Assembly (NCBI RefSeq): GCF_001417965.1
Contig: NW_018385813.1
Location: 118,480-182,479, forward strand
Direction of reading: 5' to 3'
Length of the DNA stretch: 64,000 bases
Source: Exaiptasia diaphana
Taxonomy: Eukaryota; Cnidaria; Anthozoa; Actiniaria; Aiptasiidae
The notes under the pieces are model-generated. The model was given only the letters and a program-made list of their open reading frames with translations, was not told the DNA's origin and made no database searches. The position numbers and the translations under genes are program-made. Of this stretch, positions 25,802 to 37,841 are shown in pieces (the first letter of the stretch is position 1; every line of letters starts with the position of its first letter).

Positions 25802-28066
25802 ATGATGAACTTTTTACAGGCTTGTAGAGGTCTCAGGTCTCGTTTTAACACCGTTTCACCGCTATTTCTTCTGCGGCTTAAGGCAGTTCATAACTGGGGC
25901 CCACTAACGACAGCTTTTAATTTTCCCAACACAGCTATTAATTGTGCTCCATCAACAGGACTCTTCAAACTCCAACAGCTACAAGATTGCTTTGGCTTTG
26001 ATTCTCTGAAGAAAGAAGCATTGAAAGAAGGTGAAGAGCTCGTAAAAAAAGCTCTAAAAAACGCTTCAAGGCCAGAGCTTGTGGATATTTTTGACGAGTT
26101 GTCCGATGTTCTATGTCGTGCTGCCGATTTATCAGAGTTTGTCAGGATGTCGCATCCCGATAAGCGGTTTGCTAAGGCAGCAGAAGAAACCTCTTTGGGG
26201 ATAAGTGCTTTTGTAGAAGTTTTAAACACAGATCGTTCGNTATACGATGCCATGAAATCCCTGCTCAATGAGCATGGCGAGAAACTAGATGACGCCGCAA
26301 AACAAGTAGCAGAACTATTCCTTTTTGATTTTGAACTCAGTGGAATTCATTTGAATGAAAAGAAGAGGAAACAGTTTGTAGCCCTTCAAGAAAAGGCACT
26401 TATTCTTGGTGCTTACTTTACGTGTGGAGCCAATGCTCCAGCATTGATACCAAAGACAGAATGTCCTCAGTCTATTGCCAGTTCTTTTCCAGGAAGTGAT
26501 GGTAATGTTGCCATAGATACCATGTATTTAGAGTCACCCAATGAAGATCTTCGTTCTATGGCTTTCAAAGCCAATCTATATCCTGTTGAATCACAAATCA
26601 AACATCTTGATGAGTTGCTTTCAGTAAGAGATGAACTTGCAAATTTGGTGGATTTCCCCACCTTTTCTCACAGGGCTTTGAAAGGGACTATGGCCAAGAC
26701 CCCTGAAAATGTACTTACTTTTCTCAAAATGTCATCAGAGATGCTGGAAAAACCTGCAAAAAGGGAACTTGCTTTACTTACCAACATGAAACAAATTGCA
26801 ACAGGCGATAAAAGTAGTGAAATAATGCCTTGGGACTTACAATATTACATCAGCACTACTAAATCTCAAAGCTTAAAACTGAATAGTTCTTCATTATCCC
26901 CATACTTTCCACTTGGGGCATGTATGGAAGGACTAAATTATTTATTTCAATGTCTTTATGGAATAAGCCTTGAACCAGAAAATGCTGCACCGGGTGAGTT
27001 ATGGTCCCCTGAAGTGCAGAAACTTAGTGTTGTACATGAGAAAGAGGGATTGCTTGGCTATATATACTGTGATTTCCTAGTAAGAGAAAACAAGATCCAT
27101 CAGGATTCTCACTTTACAATTAGAGGTATGTATTTTGTAAATGAATTGTATAATAGAATTCTAGTTGAAGAGGTATTAACCTTGATATTATGTTGTCACT
27201 TAAGGTGGTCGTACACTTTCTGATGGCTCCTACCAGCTGCCCATTGTTGCTGTGATTTGTAACTTCCCAACACCAACCCCATCAGCGCCATCTTTGTTAA
27301 CACACCCAATGGTTGAAAATCTCTTTCATGAGATGGGCCATGCAATGCACTCAATGTTGGCAAGGACAAAGTACCAACATGTCACTGGGACTAGATGTGC
27401 TACAGATTTTGCAGAGGTCCCTTCTGTTTTGATGGAATCTTTTGTGTGGAATCCTAGAGTGATCTCCAAGTTTGCTAAGCATCACAGAACTGGGCAGTCA
27501 CTTCCTGAACAGATGATTAGTAAACTTTGTCAATCAAAGAACATGTTTGGTGCTATTGAAATGCAGCGACAGGTTCTGTATTCTCTGGTTGACCAGGTAT
27601 ACCATGGACAGCATCCTTTGGACAAGACAACCACTGAAATCATGGCCGATCTTCAAAGAGAGTACACAGTCATTCCTCACATTGATGGTAAGCAATTCCA
27701 AGATAGCCTGCCTTTTGGATGAAAACTTGTGATGTATAAATAAAGAATCAATTTTCTCATTGTATCTTTTTTTATTCATCAGGTACAGCTTGGCAGCAGA
27801 GATTCAGCCATCTAAACAGTTATGGTGCACGCTATTACTCTTATCTCTGGTCCCGTGCTGTTGCATCCAGGATTTGGCATCAATGCTTTGCTGCAGACCC
27901 ATTCAATAGGGAAGTGGGAGAAAGATATCGTCATACAATGTTAGCTCATGGAGGTAGTAAAGATCCAAATAGATTAGTTGCAGATATGTTAGGCAGAGAG
28001 TTGACTCTTAAAGATATGGTACAGTCACTTTTAGAAGATATACAGACTAATAGTATTTTTTATTGA
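25802..28066 (+). CDS. MIPEP: Mitochondrial intermediate peptidase
   Basis: A zinc oligopeptidase of family M3 that trims an octapeptide from imported mitochondrial precursors in the matrix. Three exons: 25802-27125, 27205-27687 and 27783-28066, giving 696 residues, close to the usual roughly 710. The N-terminus (MMNFLQACRGLRSRF, basic and free of acids) looks like a mitochondrial targeting sequence. Early exon 1 matches MIPEP (GLFKLQQLQDCFGF, SRPELVDIFDELSDVLCRAADLSEF). The zinc site HExxH is in exon 2 as FHEMGHAMHS, with ATDFAEVPSVLMESF supplying the third ligand Glu. Exon 3 holds SYGARYYSYLWSRAVASRIW, which includes the substrate-binding Gly-Tyr type region. The second Met at 25805 is an equally possible start. 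Only two introns, fewer than its neighbours. One unresolved base lies at 26240. Confidence 0.97.
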
Positions 28067-28406
28067 TCAAAAATTCAATAAATTTATTGTTTATTTCTAT
28101 TTAATTATCTTCTTTTTCTTTTTCCCTTCTTTTTTCTCTTCTTTCCATTCTTTTGCTGACTTTTCATATCAAAATTATTTGCTTGCCGATTTGTTTGTTT
28201 AATTTTCATAGCAAGGGTTTTTTCTCCAAATAAATTTTGGCATAATATATTCTGGGCTTCCTGTGTACTGGTGTGGGGCCTGGACATCAAGAAGACGCGA
28301 TACTTCGCATGTCCCGTCGACCGTCAAATGCGAATTCAAAACAAAGACGAAAACGTCATTATAGTAAATCAATGTTGATAGCTTTATATTTGAAAGCATT
28401 TTANTA
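28067..28406 (+). promoter_or_regulatory. Spacer between MIPEP and arginase
   Basis: Contains the MIPEP poly(A) signal AATAAA at 28077-28082 and the start region of arginase. The word TGGGCTTCCTGTG (28253-28265) lies about 140 bp before the arginase start, in the same relative orientation as the copies before DHRS7 and APMAP. No gene seen. Confidence 0.55.
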
Positions 28407-31400
28407 ATGTTTGCATTGAAAGTAATTCGGAGTTGTACTCGTGCCTTATCCACACTCTCTTCATNCGGTTCGAAGGCNGTNGAAATCATCAATGTTCCCT
28501 TTTCGGGAGGACAGGTAAGCCATCTAACGTTCAGTGAGGTCAAGTCTCTTGAATTGACTTCAAAGTCTCATCAATATATTTCTATCTTTAAAGCCAAAAG
28601 GAGGTGTTGATTTGGCACCGGATTTTATACGAGATTTGGGGTTTTACGATCGATTAAGAAATCTTGGTAAGTTCAACACCATTCTCGACTCGTTCAGCTG
28701 TGCGCGTTATTTTATTTCCAGTTTGGAACGGATACCTGTTTAATCTACACGCTTTTCCCGACATGTCCTCCACTGCATGCATTCCGTGTCCACATACCAT
28801 TGTCTCAACACATCTGTATCCCCGCTCTCTACAAACCTCTTTCACAACAGTGTGTTACTTACACGCTTGCTACTCTACACACCTCTCACACACCCCCTTA
28901 CATATCTATCACATGATTGGCTCCACAGGCAGCCCAGCATAACAAGACTCACTTGATGACACTTGATGTGTTCCCTACAAACATTGCAATATCCAGATAC
29001 TCCCCATTCCTCACATAGTTTTTAACCAGTACAAGATTATTATGAAAATCTACAGAAAACCTATAATAGAAAATCAGTATTTAGCATACACTATGGGTAA
29101 CAAGTAAGAACTCTTCCATCATATGTCGCCCATATATCTATCTCTCCCCTCGTTTATTAACCTTTAACCTTCCTGACTATCTATAGTTTCAATTTAAATC
29201 CGCCGCACATTAATCTCGTCAAGCCAAGGAAGATTTTTCTGTCTATCGTCCCAACCCCCTGATGATGTACGGTAGCCAGTGCATTTGACCTCCCTTGCCT
29301 TCCTTATTTTACCATGATTGACTCCTTCATCCCCTACGAGATCACAACGCGATATTTTATCAAGCTTGTCCCACGTACATTACATGTACATAATTTTCGC
29401 TTTTTTACCATTTCTATCTGTTTTATTGTCTTTTTATATTTTATTTTTTCTTTCATTCGTCTATTTATTCACCTATTTCTTAGGTATACAATTTTTTTTG
29501 TATTTCTTTCTATGTCATATATAAATATTCTAATCTTTCTAATTATTTCTAACTATTCCTTTCTCACCCATACTCATTTGACCAATCTCTTTTTTTGCCA
29601 ATTTTTCAAATTTTATTTTCCAAATGTTATTATGACATATGTCCATTTCTTGTAATTGCAGGGCTCAATGTTAGTACTGCTAGTGATATCAACCTGGATT
29701 ATCTGGATTCTGAGTCAGAATGTAAGCTTTATATCCACAATAAAATGGTTAAAAACCCAGTCACATGTGGGAATGTTTCCAAACAGGTAATGCAAGATCT
29801 ATTACTTTGTTGATTGAAATAAAATATAAATAAGTAAATAGCTTTTTAAGTCCATAATTATTACCAGACAAAAAGTATTGTATATTATAAAACTTATTAA
29901 TAATGCATAAGCTATTGCTCCAATAAGGGCTGACCATTTAATCAGGTGATTGACCTTGTAAATCTGATACAACCAGATTTACAACACGGTCGTCACCATT
30001 GAGACAACCCAACACTAGCAAAGGTCTCAGTTTTAGTGTCGCATTATAGACCTTCACTAGGTTTTGAAGCAATCAAAGACGGATAACAGAACTGGCTTAT
30101 GCAACAGATGGCTTGCTTTCCATGTGGGATGGATAATTATTCAAAATGTTCTGTGTTGCAGTAAATTGCGCATGCTTAATAGGGACTAAACTCAGCAGTT
30201 ACCTTATTTGTCATTTTTCGTCATTTATCTCACTGTAATTCATGTTAATTTGTGTTGGAGTTTTATAAGTCGTTTACAACATTCGCGTCCGTGTTGTATG
30301 GGAATTACAATCTCTCGCCTGCGGCTCGAGATTGTAATTCCCATACAACACGGCCGCTCATGTTGTAAACTATACTTATAATTGAGAAGACCTCCACTTA
30401 TCTCTTATTACTCCAACATTTTTCTCTAATTTACAAGATTTCCATTTTGATAGGAAGGTCAAGATGACTTTCAACAATATTTTTACTGATCATTCTGAAA
30501 CATCATCTTGTCATTTTGATATCAAATTTGGCTGACCAAGTGGCCTTATTTTGAACTTGTATTATCAGACTGCTCAAGCAGTACTTCATGCTTTGAAAGA
30601 GGGAAAGATGCCAGTAGTTATCGGTGGTGATCACAGGTAAGACTACTATTTCAGCAGCGTTTAACTGAAAACTAGTCAACCAGCTGTAGACACTTGAGCT
30701 AAGACTTACTAGCACCTTAGCAACCACTTACTGATTACTTAGCAACCACTTAATGACAACATGGAAACCACTTGCTGGAACTTTAACAACCACTTGATAG
30801 CGGACACTTTCTTAGCCAGGGGGGGGGGGGGGGGTACTCTCCTATATTCGCTAGTCCATATCACTCTGGAACAGGGTCAGGGTTTTGAGGTCACAGNGAC
30901 ACAACCCCACCCAAGGTTTCTTAGCAACCACATACAAGCACCTTGAAGCTTACCAATAGATAAAAAATGTATAAAAGACAAAAAAATCAAATTAACAATG
31001 ACAATTATTATCTTGTTCAGTATTGGAACAGGTACAGCTTTTGGCCACCACTTATTTAATCCTGATACGTGCCTATTGTGGGTAAGGATATTGTTACTAT
31101 AGCAGATTAATATTTTTAAATTATTGCATGTAATTAAATGCCAGTATATTGGGTCAGGTCGCGGCGCCAAAGAACATTACTGGTAATTGTTTGGCTCAAC
31201 AATAGAGCCTATTGTTCTAGCCAGCCAATCACAATGACTTTTATTTAGAGCTGCAAGACCTCTGAGTACATTATCAGTGAATGCAATATGAAAGTCAATT
31301 ATAATATCCTTATTTATAGGTTGATGCCCATGCAGATATCAATTCACCTCTTGTGACAAAAAGTGGAAATATCCATGGGATGTCAGTGAGTTGGATTATT

Positions 31401-32854
31401 ACAAACTTCCCACATGTAAGTATTCTTTGTTTTCACCATACGTCACAGCGGCCATCTTGGATGAACTTCAACAAAAGATTTCTCATTAGTATCTATTGTT
31501 CATTCCTCCAACATGGCCGCCGGTCTTTTATCTTTTGAATCTCATGGGAATGATTGAAAACGATCAATTCAAATGATATTGCTTTACATTTGCTGATTAA
31601 AATCTTTATTTTATTTTACATAGTTTCCTGTAGTTCCTGGGTATGAGTGGGTCCATCGCTGGTAAGTATATAACTTCAAATGTTCAAAATTAAAGCTAAA
31701 ATGTCTTTTTATTCTTATGTACTTTTTGTTGTGCAGTATTTCTCCGCAAAAGATTGCTTATGTTGGTTTACGAGATGTAGAGCCACAAGAAAGGTGAAAT
31801 TTTAAGTGAACATTTTCATTATTATATATTTCAAATTGTTTTTTAGAATACTCATACTAAGATTTACATGATAGCATTCTGTTTCCTTAGTTGGTAGCCC
31901 AACTTTTTGCCAGGTTTCCTGTCCCTTTCTTAAGGAACAGGAAGCCCAAGAAAAGGATAGGCTCTGAGGAGGCTATCCTCTGTTGAAATGAAATGATTTA
32001 CTGTAACTGACCTTATTTTAATGTCATTAGGGATCTCTTGAATAAACTTGGTATCAAGACCTTTTTTATTGAGGATATTGATGAACTTGGAATTGTCTTG
32101 ACTATGGAACAAGCTTTGGATTATATTAACCCAAGGTTTGTTTTCATTTGTGAGGTTTTATGTGAGTGATTGAACCATCACATAATATGTTTCTGAGTAG
32201 TTTTACCATTAAGCATCAATTCAAATAAATTAAATTAAATTCTTTTAAATAATGTTAATCATTTCAGTAAATATATTACCATTCCTTTACAAATCTTTTT
32301 ATTTTTATCAGGAATGACTGCCCAATTCATGTTAGTTTTGATATTGATGCAATGGATCCAGAAATTGCTCCCACCACAGGAACATCAGGTATGTATACTT
32401 TAAGTTTTACAGAATGGAAAAAAGTGAAAATAAAAGAGATCAAGCACAATATGTGATTAATGGTTCAAGTAAGAAAATAATTTTTCTTATTCTCATTGAA
32501 ATTATATATATATTAAGTCTCATGCTTATTTCAGTTAGAGGAGGTCTGACATTAAGCGAGGGACTGTACATCGCACAGAAAATTTCACAAACAGGTACCA
32601 TGAAGTGTAAAAAAAATCTATTTTTAAACATTTATAAGATTTTTTCACTTTTTTCTTTGATATAATTAGGACATCTTCAAGGATTGGATCTTGTAGAAAT
32701 CAATCCAAAACTTGGAGATGGGATTGAGGCTTTGCAAACGGCCAAAACAGGCATGGCTATTGTAGAGGCAATGTTAGGAAAACCACAAGAGATACCTGAC
32801 GAAGACCTCATACCATATAACAAAATGCAAGCACTCAAGAATAAGGATAATTAG
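28407..32854 (+). CDS. ARG: Arginase with a basic N-terminal extension (ARG2-like)
   Basis: A ureohydrolase that splits L-arginine to ornithine and urea with two Mn ions. About 12 exons. Exon 1 (28407-28514) starts MFALKVIRSCTRALSTLSS, basic and hydroxylated, consistent with mitochondrial import, then INVPFSGGQ. Exon 2 gives PKGGVDLAPDFIRDLGFYDR. Metal and active-site motifs follow: VVIGGDHS (split across a splice site near 30.64 and 31.02 kb), VDAHADINSPLVTKSGNIHGM (about 31.3 kb) and HVSFDIDAMDPEIAPTTGTS (about 32.3 kb), then GGLTLSEG and GLDLVEINPKL. The stop is at 32852-32854. All Mn-binding His/Asp positions of the family are present. DAHADIN rather than DAHTDIN matches vertebrate ARG2. 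A long intron (28667-29661) and others hold simple and inverted repeats. Several bases in exon 1 are unresolved, so residues around 20-25 are unknown. Confidence 0.95.
28667..29661 (+). other. Arginase intron 2, no gene
   Basis: A pyrimidine-rich intron of 995 bp. Open frames on the plus strand (for example about 29314-29655) code only low-complexity Phe/Ile/Leu-rich strings from T-rich DNA. I see no conserved exon and no transposon ends. Confidence 0.6.
30272..30370. repeat. Strong hairpin inverted repeat in arginase intron
   Basis: Arms of about 46 bp run from GTTTACAACATTCGCG to the complement ending TGTTGTAAAC. The inner 25 bp (GTGTTGTATGGGAATTACAA) are perfect inverted copies, with an 8-12 bp loop. 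Probably a short foldback element. Confidence 0.8.
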
Positions 32855-33845
32855 ATTAAACAGATCATTCTACTTTATAGAAATATATAAAAACGTGTCA
32901 TGTGTGTGACACTACATGAGATAAGTAGTGATTTAACAAGCACAAATGCATTTTAAACTGCTATTTGTACTTTTTAGTAACTTTTTCATGATAGAGTAGA
33001 TGCACTTAATTGAAACAAACCAGTATTAATTACTCAATAGTGTTGACTAGACAAAAAGGAATTGGCATAATTTAGCACATATTTTGTATAAAGTGCATCT
33101 TCTCTATTTGAATGAGGACATTAAGACCATGAAATAGATGTGAGTTACATAATATTTTCTATTCTTCACTATTAAACATAGCTTGAGTATTAGATTTAAT
33201 TTTAAAGTCCACACTACAGAATTATCAGAATCGAATAAAAAAAGGAATTGTATTGTTGAAGTTAATTCTCAATTGAAAGTGATATCAATGTGTTGTAGGA
33301 ATTTAGAGTCTCTTTTTGTAAACCTTGCTGTACAGGTGTTGTTGTTTTTTTACTGCTTGCGGTATATTACAAATATTTATAAAATTATTTAATTAGCCAA
33401 GTGTACTAAATATAAATATGGTACAGTTGTAATAATGCACCTGCAAAACACCTACGTTTTTTTCTTGAATAGATATATAGAGGATATTACATGGGAGCTC
33501 AGAGATATGGATTTTATCTCTACAATATGCTCACTTGTGAGAGATTTTCAACAAAAACAGATAAAACTCTTATCTCCAAGCAACTGTAATATTCTGTTTA
33601 TCATATAATTATCTATGAAAGCAAATTGTGTTGTAAAATAACTTTTATTTACATCTAATATATAGATACCAAAATATACTTTTCAATAGATAAAATAACA
33701 ACTTTACATAATAGAGAAATAAAGGTTACTATTTTATAGATAATTATATGATAAGCAGTTTTCATGTATAAATATATAATTGTGTGAGCTTTTAGTTACA
33801 ATTTAACAAAATTGTCTTTAAGGTGAGCATTTACAATTTAAATAC
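32855..33845. other. Convergent intergenic region, arginase / EXOSC5
   Basis: AT-rich 3' flanks of two convergent genes, 990 bp. Only short low-complexity open frames are present. It should hold both poly(A) sites; AATAAA-type words are frequent, so I cannot choose among them. Confidence 0.6.
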
Positions 33846-35998
33846 TCAAGAATCCATAGAATTTGAATCTATGCATTGATATTTGGCATCCTGAAACAGC
33901 AAAATAAACCAAATTAGCAATGTTTCCCTGTTACATTTTATTATTTATTAGGGTAAAAAATATCAGCAATTTAGAATATAGTGCAATAATCTTGTCTGAG
34001 CTTTCAATGTAGAATTTTAGCTAATTTACAATGTATTTTTATACTTATAATTAAAATAATATAGAAAAATGTTTGGAGATGTTTTGAACATGGCAGTTAA
34101 TGTAAATAATTTCTTGATGTGATGAGTGTTTTATCAATAAAAGTCCTTACCCTTGATAGTTTTCTCTCTACTGACTGTCTAAAGAACTGTAGTATGTGGT
34201 CAGCAGCAGAAACACTTGCTAAGAGACATTTGTTATACTAGAAATAATAGTGAAAGGAAAAGTGAAAAGATGGGAATGGAAAATGAAATGGTGCTTAAAA
34301 TATCTGAAAAACTTTTAAAGAATTTGAAAATCATTAGGTTCAGTGCTGTGTAATACTTTGAAATGGAACTTTACAATATTGTAGGTAGTGTAGGAGCTTT
34401 AACATTTCTTAACTAACATAAAAAAAGTATTATTTCAAGACTGAATTATTATTCCAGATGTTATTCACCCTCCCTTTTACTCCAACACAGTATTGTTTTA
34501 GTTGTAATTGCTCATTTTTTTTAACTTTCTTCTTCAAGTAATTCGTCTGCTACTATTAATACCTGCTCAATAGCATATTCGCCTTTTGTAGAAGATGTCA
34601 TTACATTCTTGTTAATACCATCAAATACAAATGTCATAACGGATGAGGCTTCCTTGAAAATAATGAATTTAAAAAAAATATGGTAAATTATCTGTAATTA
34701 AAGACTACTTCTATCTTAAGCCCTCTGCATACAAATAGGAAAGTACATAAGGGAAATGCCATTTGAGGTGCTTTGATCAGTGTTTTGCTCACTGTGAACA
34801 GCAAAAATTGGTGCACACAAACTGCTCAAAGCAACTCAAGTGGCATTTCCCTTACGAACTTTCCTTTCATGTGCGTCTGGCTTTAAGATTCATGACTGTA
34901 ATCACTAACTACCTTCTGCTGTTGTAAGTTGGGGTCTAGCTGAATCTCATCATTATTTGTTATCGCACACGTCACAGAGCATATTGTAGATTTCATTGGA
35001 TAACCAGCATCAATCATGGCCAAGAATGCTGCATTTATGGCACATGACAAGAGCTTGAAATCTTGTTAAGTATATCACTACAAAAATCCATTTATTTCTT
35101 CCAATGAACTGACTTAACACTAATCACCTCTCACTCTGTCTAGAAACATATCAATGATTTCCATAAAGCAAGGCAAGTGCAAGATGAATGGCGGCAAGTC
35201 AGTCACAGGAAACTGAATGGTGAACATGTGAACTTTCCATGAAAAATATGGTTTCAGAGATTGTCAAAAAGCTTGAAATAAATGATACAATAAATTATTT
35301 CAGTTTTTCTTTAAGGAAAGAGACAAAAGGAAGACAAGGGACCCCTTCATTTTTCCCTTCCTCTCTCCCCCCTGTTCTTCCATTACTCCTTCACTAATAA
35401 AGGCCTGAATTTCAGAGCTTATTCCAGTGAGAAAGCAAATCATTGGATACAGATCCTGAATCATGTATGACTTGTACAATGATTGTCATTGAAGACCTTG
35501 GGTGCAGAGTTGTTAGTATCACTGGCTCACAGCTTTGTCTTATTAGTTGTTCCATCATCTTTTCTGAACAACCTGCATATATCAAAAGAATAGTGAGACT
35601 ATGACAGTCATATCGATTAAAAGATTTAACCAGACAATGTGAAACAACAGCAGATGTTTTTAGGTTCAAACTGTACATGTAGTAATTAACTAAATCAATG
35701 CAGTATATTACCTGGTAGTCCAACTTTAGGTCGAAAGATAACTTCCACCAAAGCTTTATCAAGCAATTCTTTATTCATTCTTACTTCAACAGGACCATAA
35801 ACCGCTGCCATAACCTGTGTATCACCTGGAGAAATAAAACCATTAAATTAATGCATGTGTTTGTCAATAACATTAAAGCTTGACATATATATTGATTTGA
35901 CCTTGCTTGAACACTGCTGACCCGTCTGCTTGATTCAAAAGCCCTTGTTCACTAAGCATTGTCCGTAATTCACATGCATGTACACTTTCCGTCTCCAT
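33846..35998 (-). CDS. EXOSC5: Exosome complex component RRP46 (EXOSC5)
   Basis: A PH-like ring subunit of the RNA exosome, which binds RNA and takes part in 3' processing and decay in nucleus and cytoplasm. Exons, read on minus, start [19 protein letters not shown] (start codon 35996-35998), then [119 protein letters not shown] and [10 protein letters not shown]. Two 3' exons follow: [19 protein letters not shown] (about 34.15-34.24 kb) and [14 protein letters not shown] with the stop (33846-33890). Both fit by phase and by similarity to vertebrate EXOSC5. Reading straight through the STKG exon instead would end ADELLEEES, so a shorter isoform is possible. A transposon-like element begins only 43 bp upstream of the start codon. 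Confidence 0.93.
34715..34887. mobile_element. MITE-like inverted repeat in EXOSC5 intron
   Basis: Left arm CTTAAGCCCTCTGCATACAA and right arm ending GTGCGTCTGGCTTTAAG pair over about 55 bp, including GGGAAATGCCA / TGGCATTTCCC. The interior is about 65 bp. Arms differ at about ten sites, so the insertion is not recent. Confidence 0.78.
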
Positions 35999-36423
35999 GT
36001 TGGAATTTGGTAAGCCCTCAAGACGTCCTTCACCATAAAACGGGTCTTGCTACATCACGGGCGTTGATAGAGGCCCAAAAAGTCCTCGATTTCAAAGGTC
36101 AGCGGAGTACATAGTGATACCGGAAGTTCAATACACAGACTGGCGTGATACATTACTCCAATGCTCGTCATTGAACAATTATCAAATGAATAAAAGACAT
36201 GTCAGATCTATTTGTAGTTTTTCAATTTTCGCTGTACTAACAATTNATATCAAATGATCGATTTGTAGTTCTGCAATTTTGATAAAATTGTTGTACTCAT
36301 TTTTAATGAGTTTTTCCAGCGGATCGGTTTTCAGTTACAAAGTAGTGTTAACTCTGTTAACAAAATAAACTATCATAATTGTCAATCATTTAAACACTTT
36401 GATGTGATTACATTCTCTTCGAA

Positions 36424-36483
36424 ATGTCGGAGGGAGCATCGAAAGTGCAGTCTATCGTAGAGAGTGAGATCAACACTTTTATG
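36424..36483 (+). other. Exon-like stretch inside the MULE
   Basis: An ATG in a fair context opens MSEGASKVQSIVESEINTFM, followed at once by a consensus donor GTAAGA at 36484. I cannot name a family and find no matching second exon inside the element. It may be a captured first exon with promoter, or chance. Confidence 0.3.
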
Positions 36484-37105
36484 GTAAGAACGTGTAATTT
36501 GGAAAGCCAGGTATATAATAAAGACAAGGTATAATTAATGAAATTAAGAAAAATACAGAATAAATGAATAACTAAATGAATAAAAATAAAATAATTAAAT
36601 AATAAAACAATTAAATAGATAAATAAATAAATAAATAAAATAGATAAATAAAAAATAAAAAGGAAAACGGAGGATAATTAAAATTTATTGGTGTCTATAT
36701 CTATAAGGTGTAGATAATATGTATATGTGGATAATAGTGGCTAGTATGGAACGAAAAGAATAGTACGTTTGCTTGAACGTGTAGGGCGTGTTTGAACAAT
36801 GAAACAGTATATGTGNGGTGCACTTGCAGCATAAAATAACAAGAGAGTATGAAACGATGATAAGCGTGTTAATGAAGGAATTGTAGAAATAAGGTATAGT
36901 GAAGGGTATAATGGGGAGAAGTGGAGATAAATGAAAGAATGAAAGTGCAAAGCGTACATAGTAAAGATGGGTGTTAGTTTAGGGAGTGGATAAAACATAG
37001 TGTACAAACAGCGGGATACTTAATCCTTATTTCGTCCCATTATCAACGCATTTCATCTTTTTTTAATTTCGATTTATTTATTTTCAAAGGAGAAATAATA
37101 ATTCC

Positions 37106-37249
37106 TGCAAAAAATGCAAGTGTGTAGATGACCACCAAGACTGGGTCAGCTGTGATGCATGTGGACACTGATGTTTTCACGCATCCTGCCTTGACATGGC
37201 AGCTAGTGAAGCATTGTCACGCTATTTCACGTGCTCTACATCAAAATAG
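37106..37249 (+). pseudogene. PHD-like zinc-finger fragment inside the MULE
   Basis: Translation shows CKKCKCVDDHQDWVSCDACG and then FHASCLDM...YFTC, the Cys/His spacing of a PHD finger (C-x2-C, W-x2-CD-x-C, H-x2-C). The frame is interrupted by a TGA at 37169-37171, where PHD fingers usually have Trp, and it ends at TAG 37247. No intact partner exon is visible. PHD fingers occur in chromatin proteins and in some transposable elements, so the source is open. Confidence 0.5.
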
Positions 37250-37841
37250 ATCAGTCAGAGTATTATTACAAGTCTTACTTATCACAACCGAGTTTCGTTT
37301 TAGAACATTTCGTGAATTTTAATACACAGTGGCGGATCCAGCAGGGGTTCCATGGGTTCCTAGGAATTAATTGTAATAGTAGCCTTTCATGTTATATTAA
37401 AGCTTCTATCCTGCAACTTTGTACATCACGCTTTATATCACGCCAGTCTGTGTATTGAACTTCCGGTATCACTATGTACTCCGCTGACCCTTGAAATCGA
37501 GGACTTTTTGGGCCTCTATCAACGCCCGTGATGTAGCAAGACCCCCATAAAACACGTGCCGCCATTTTGTTTAACGTTTTCGAGAGAGACTGGTTACTAG
37601 TAAATTTGTGTAGGGGAACGGTCGGGGAACGGTGGGTTAGCAAACATGAATAATAAAATTTAGTAAATGTGGCAAAGAAATGTCATTATCCAAGCATTTT
37701 ATTTATTGATACTTATATTTAATTCCTTTTTCCTTGACTTTTCAATGAATATTTTTCAAATAAAGTGAAAATTTGAGTATTGTTAACTTACTTGCCTACC
37801 CCTCTCCCGATTGTGTGATTTTTTTGTCTCACTGATTCAAC

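Larger units (their letters stand above)
36033..37553. mobile_element. Mutator-like element (MULE), 1.5 kb, with 9-bp target duplication
   Basis: The element proper is 36042-37544. Its two ends are 109-bp terminal inverted repeats (36042-36150 and 37436-37544) starting GGGTCTTGCTACATCACGGG and differing at about one site. Both ends are flanked by the direct repeat CCATAAAAC (36033-36041 and 37545-37553). Long TIRs with a 9-bp duplication are the hallmark of the MULE superfamily. I find no transposase in the 1.5 kb, so it is non-autonomous. The interior carries an exon-like stretch (36424-36483), an AT-rich tract and a PHD-like zinc-finger fragment (37106-37249), which may be captured host or element sequence. 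Near-identical TIRs argue for a recent insertion. It separates the head-to-head genes EXOSC5 and BCKDHA. Confidence 0.88.

Noticed and set aside
29314-29813. Plus-strand open frames rich in Phe and Leu in the arginase intron
   Set aside because: T-rich intron sequence; only the arginase exon starting at 29662 is supported.
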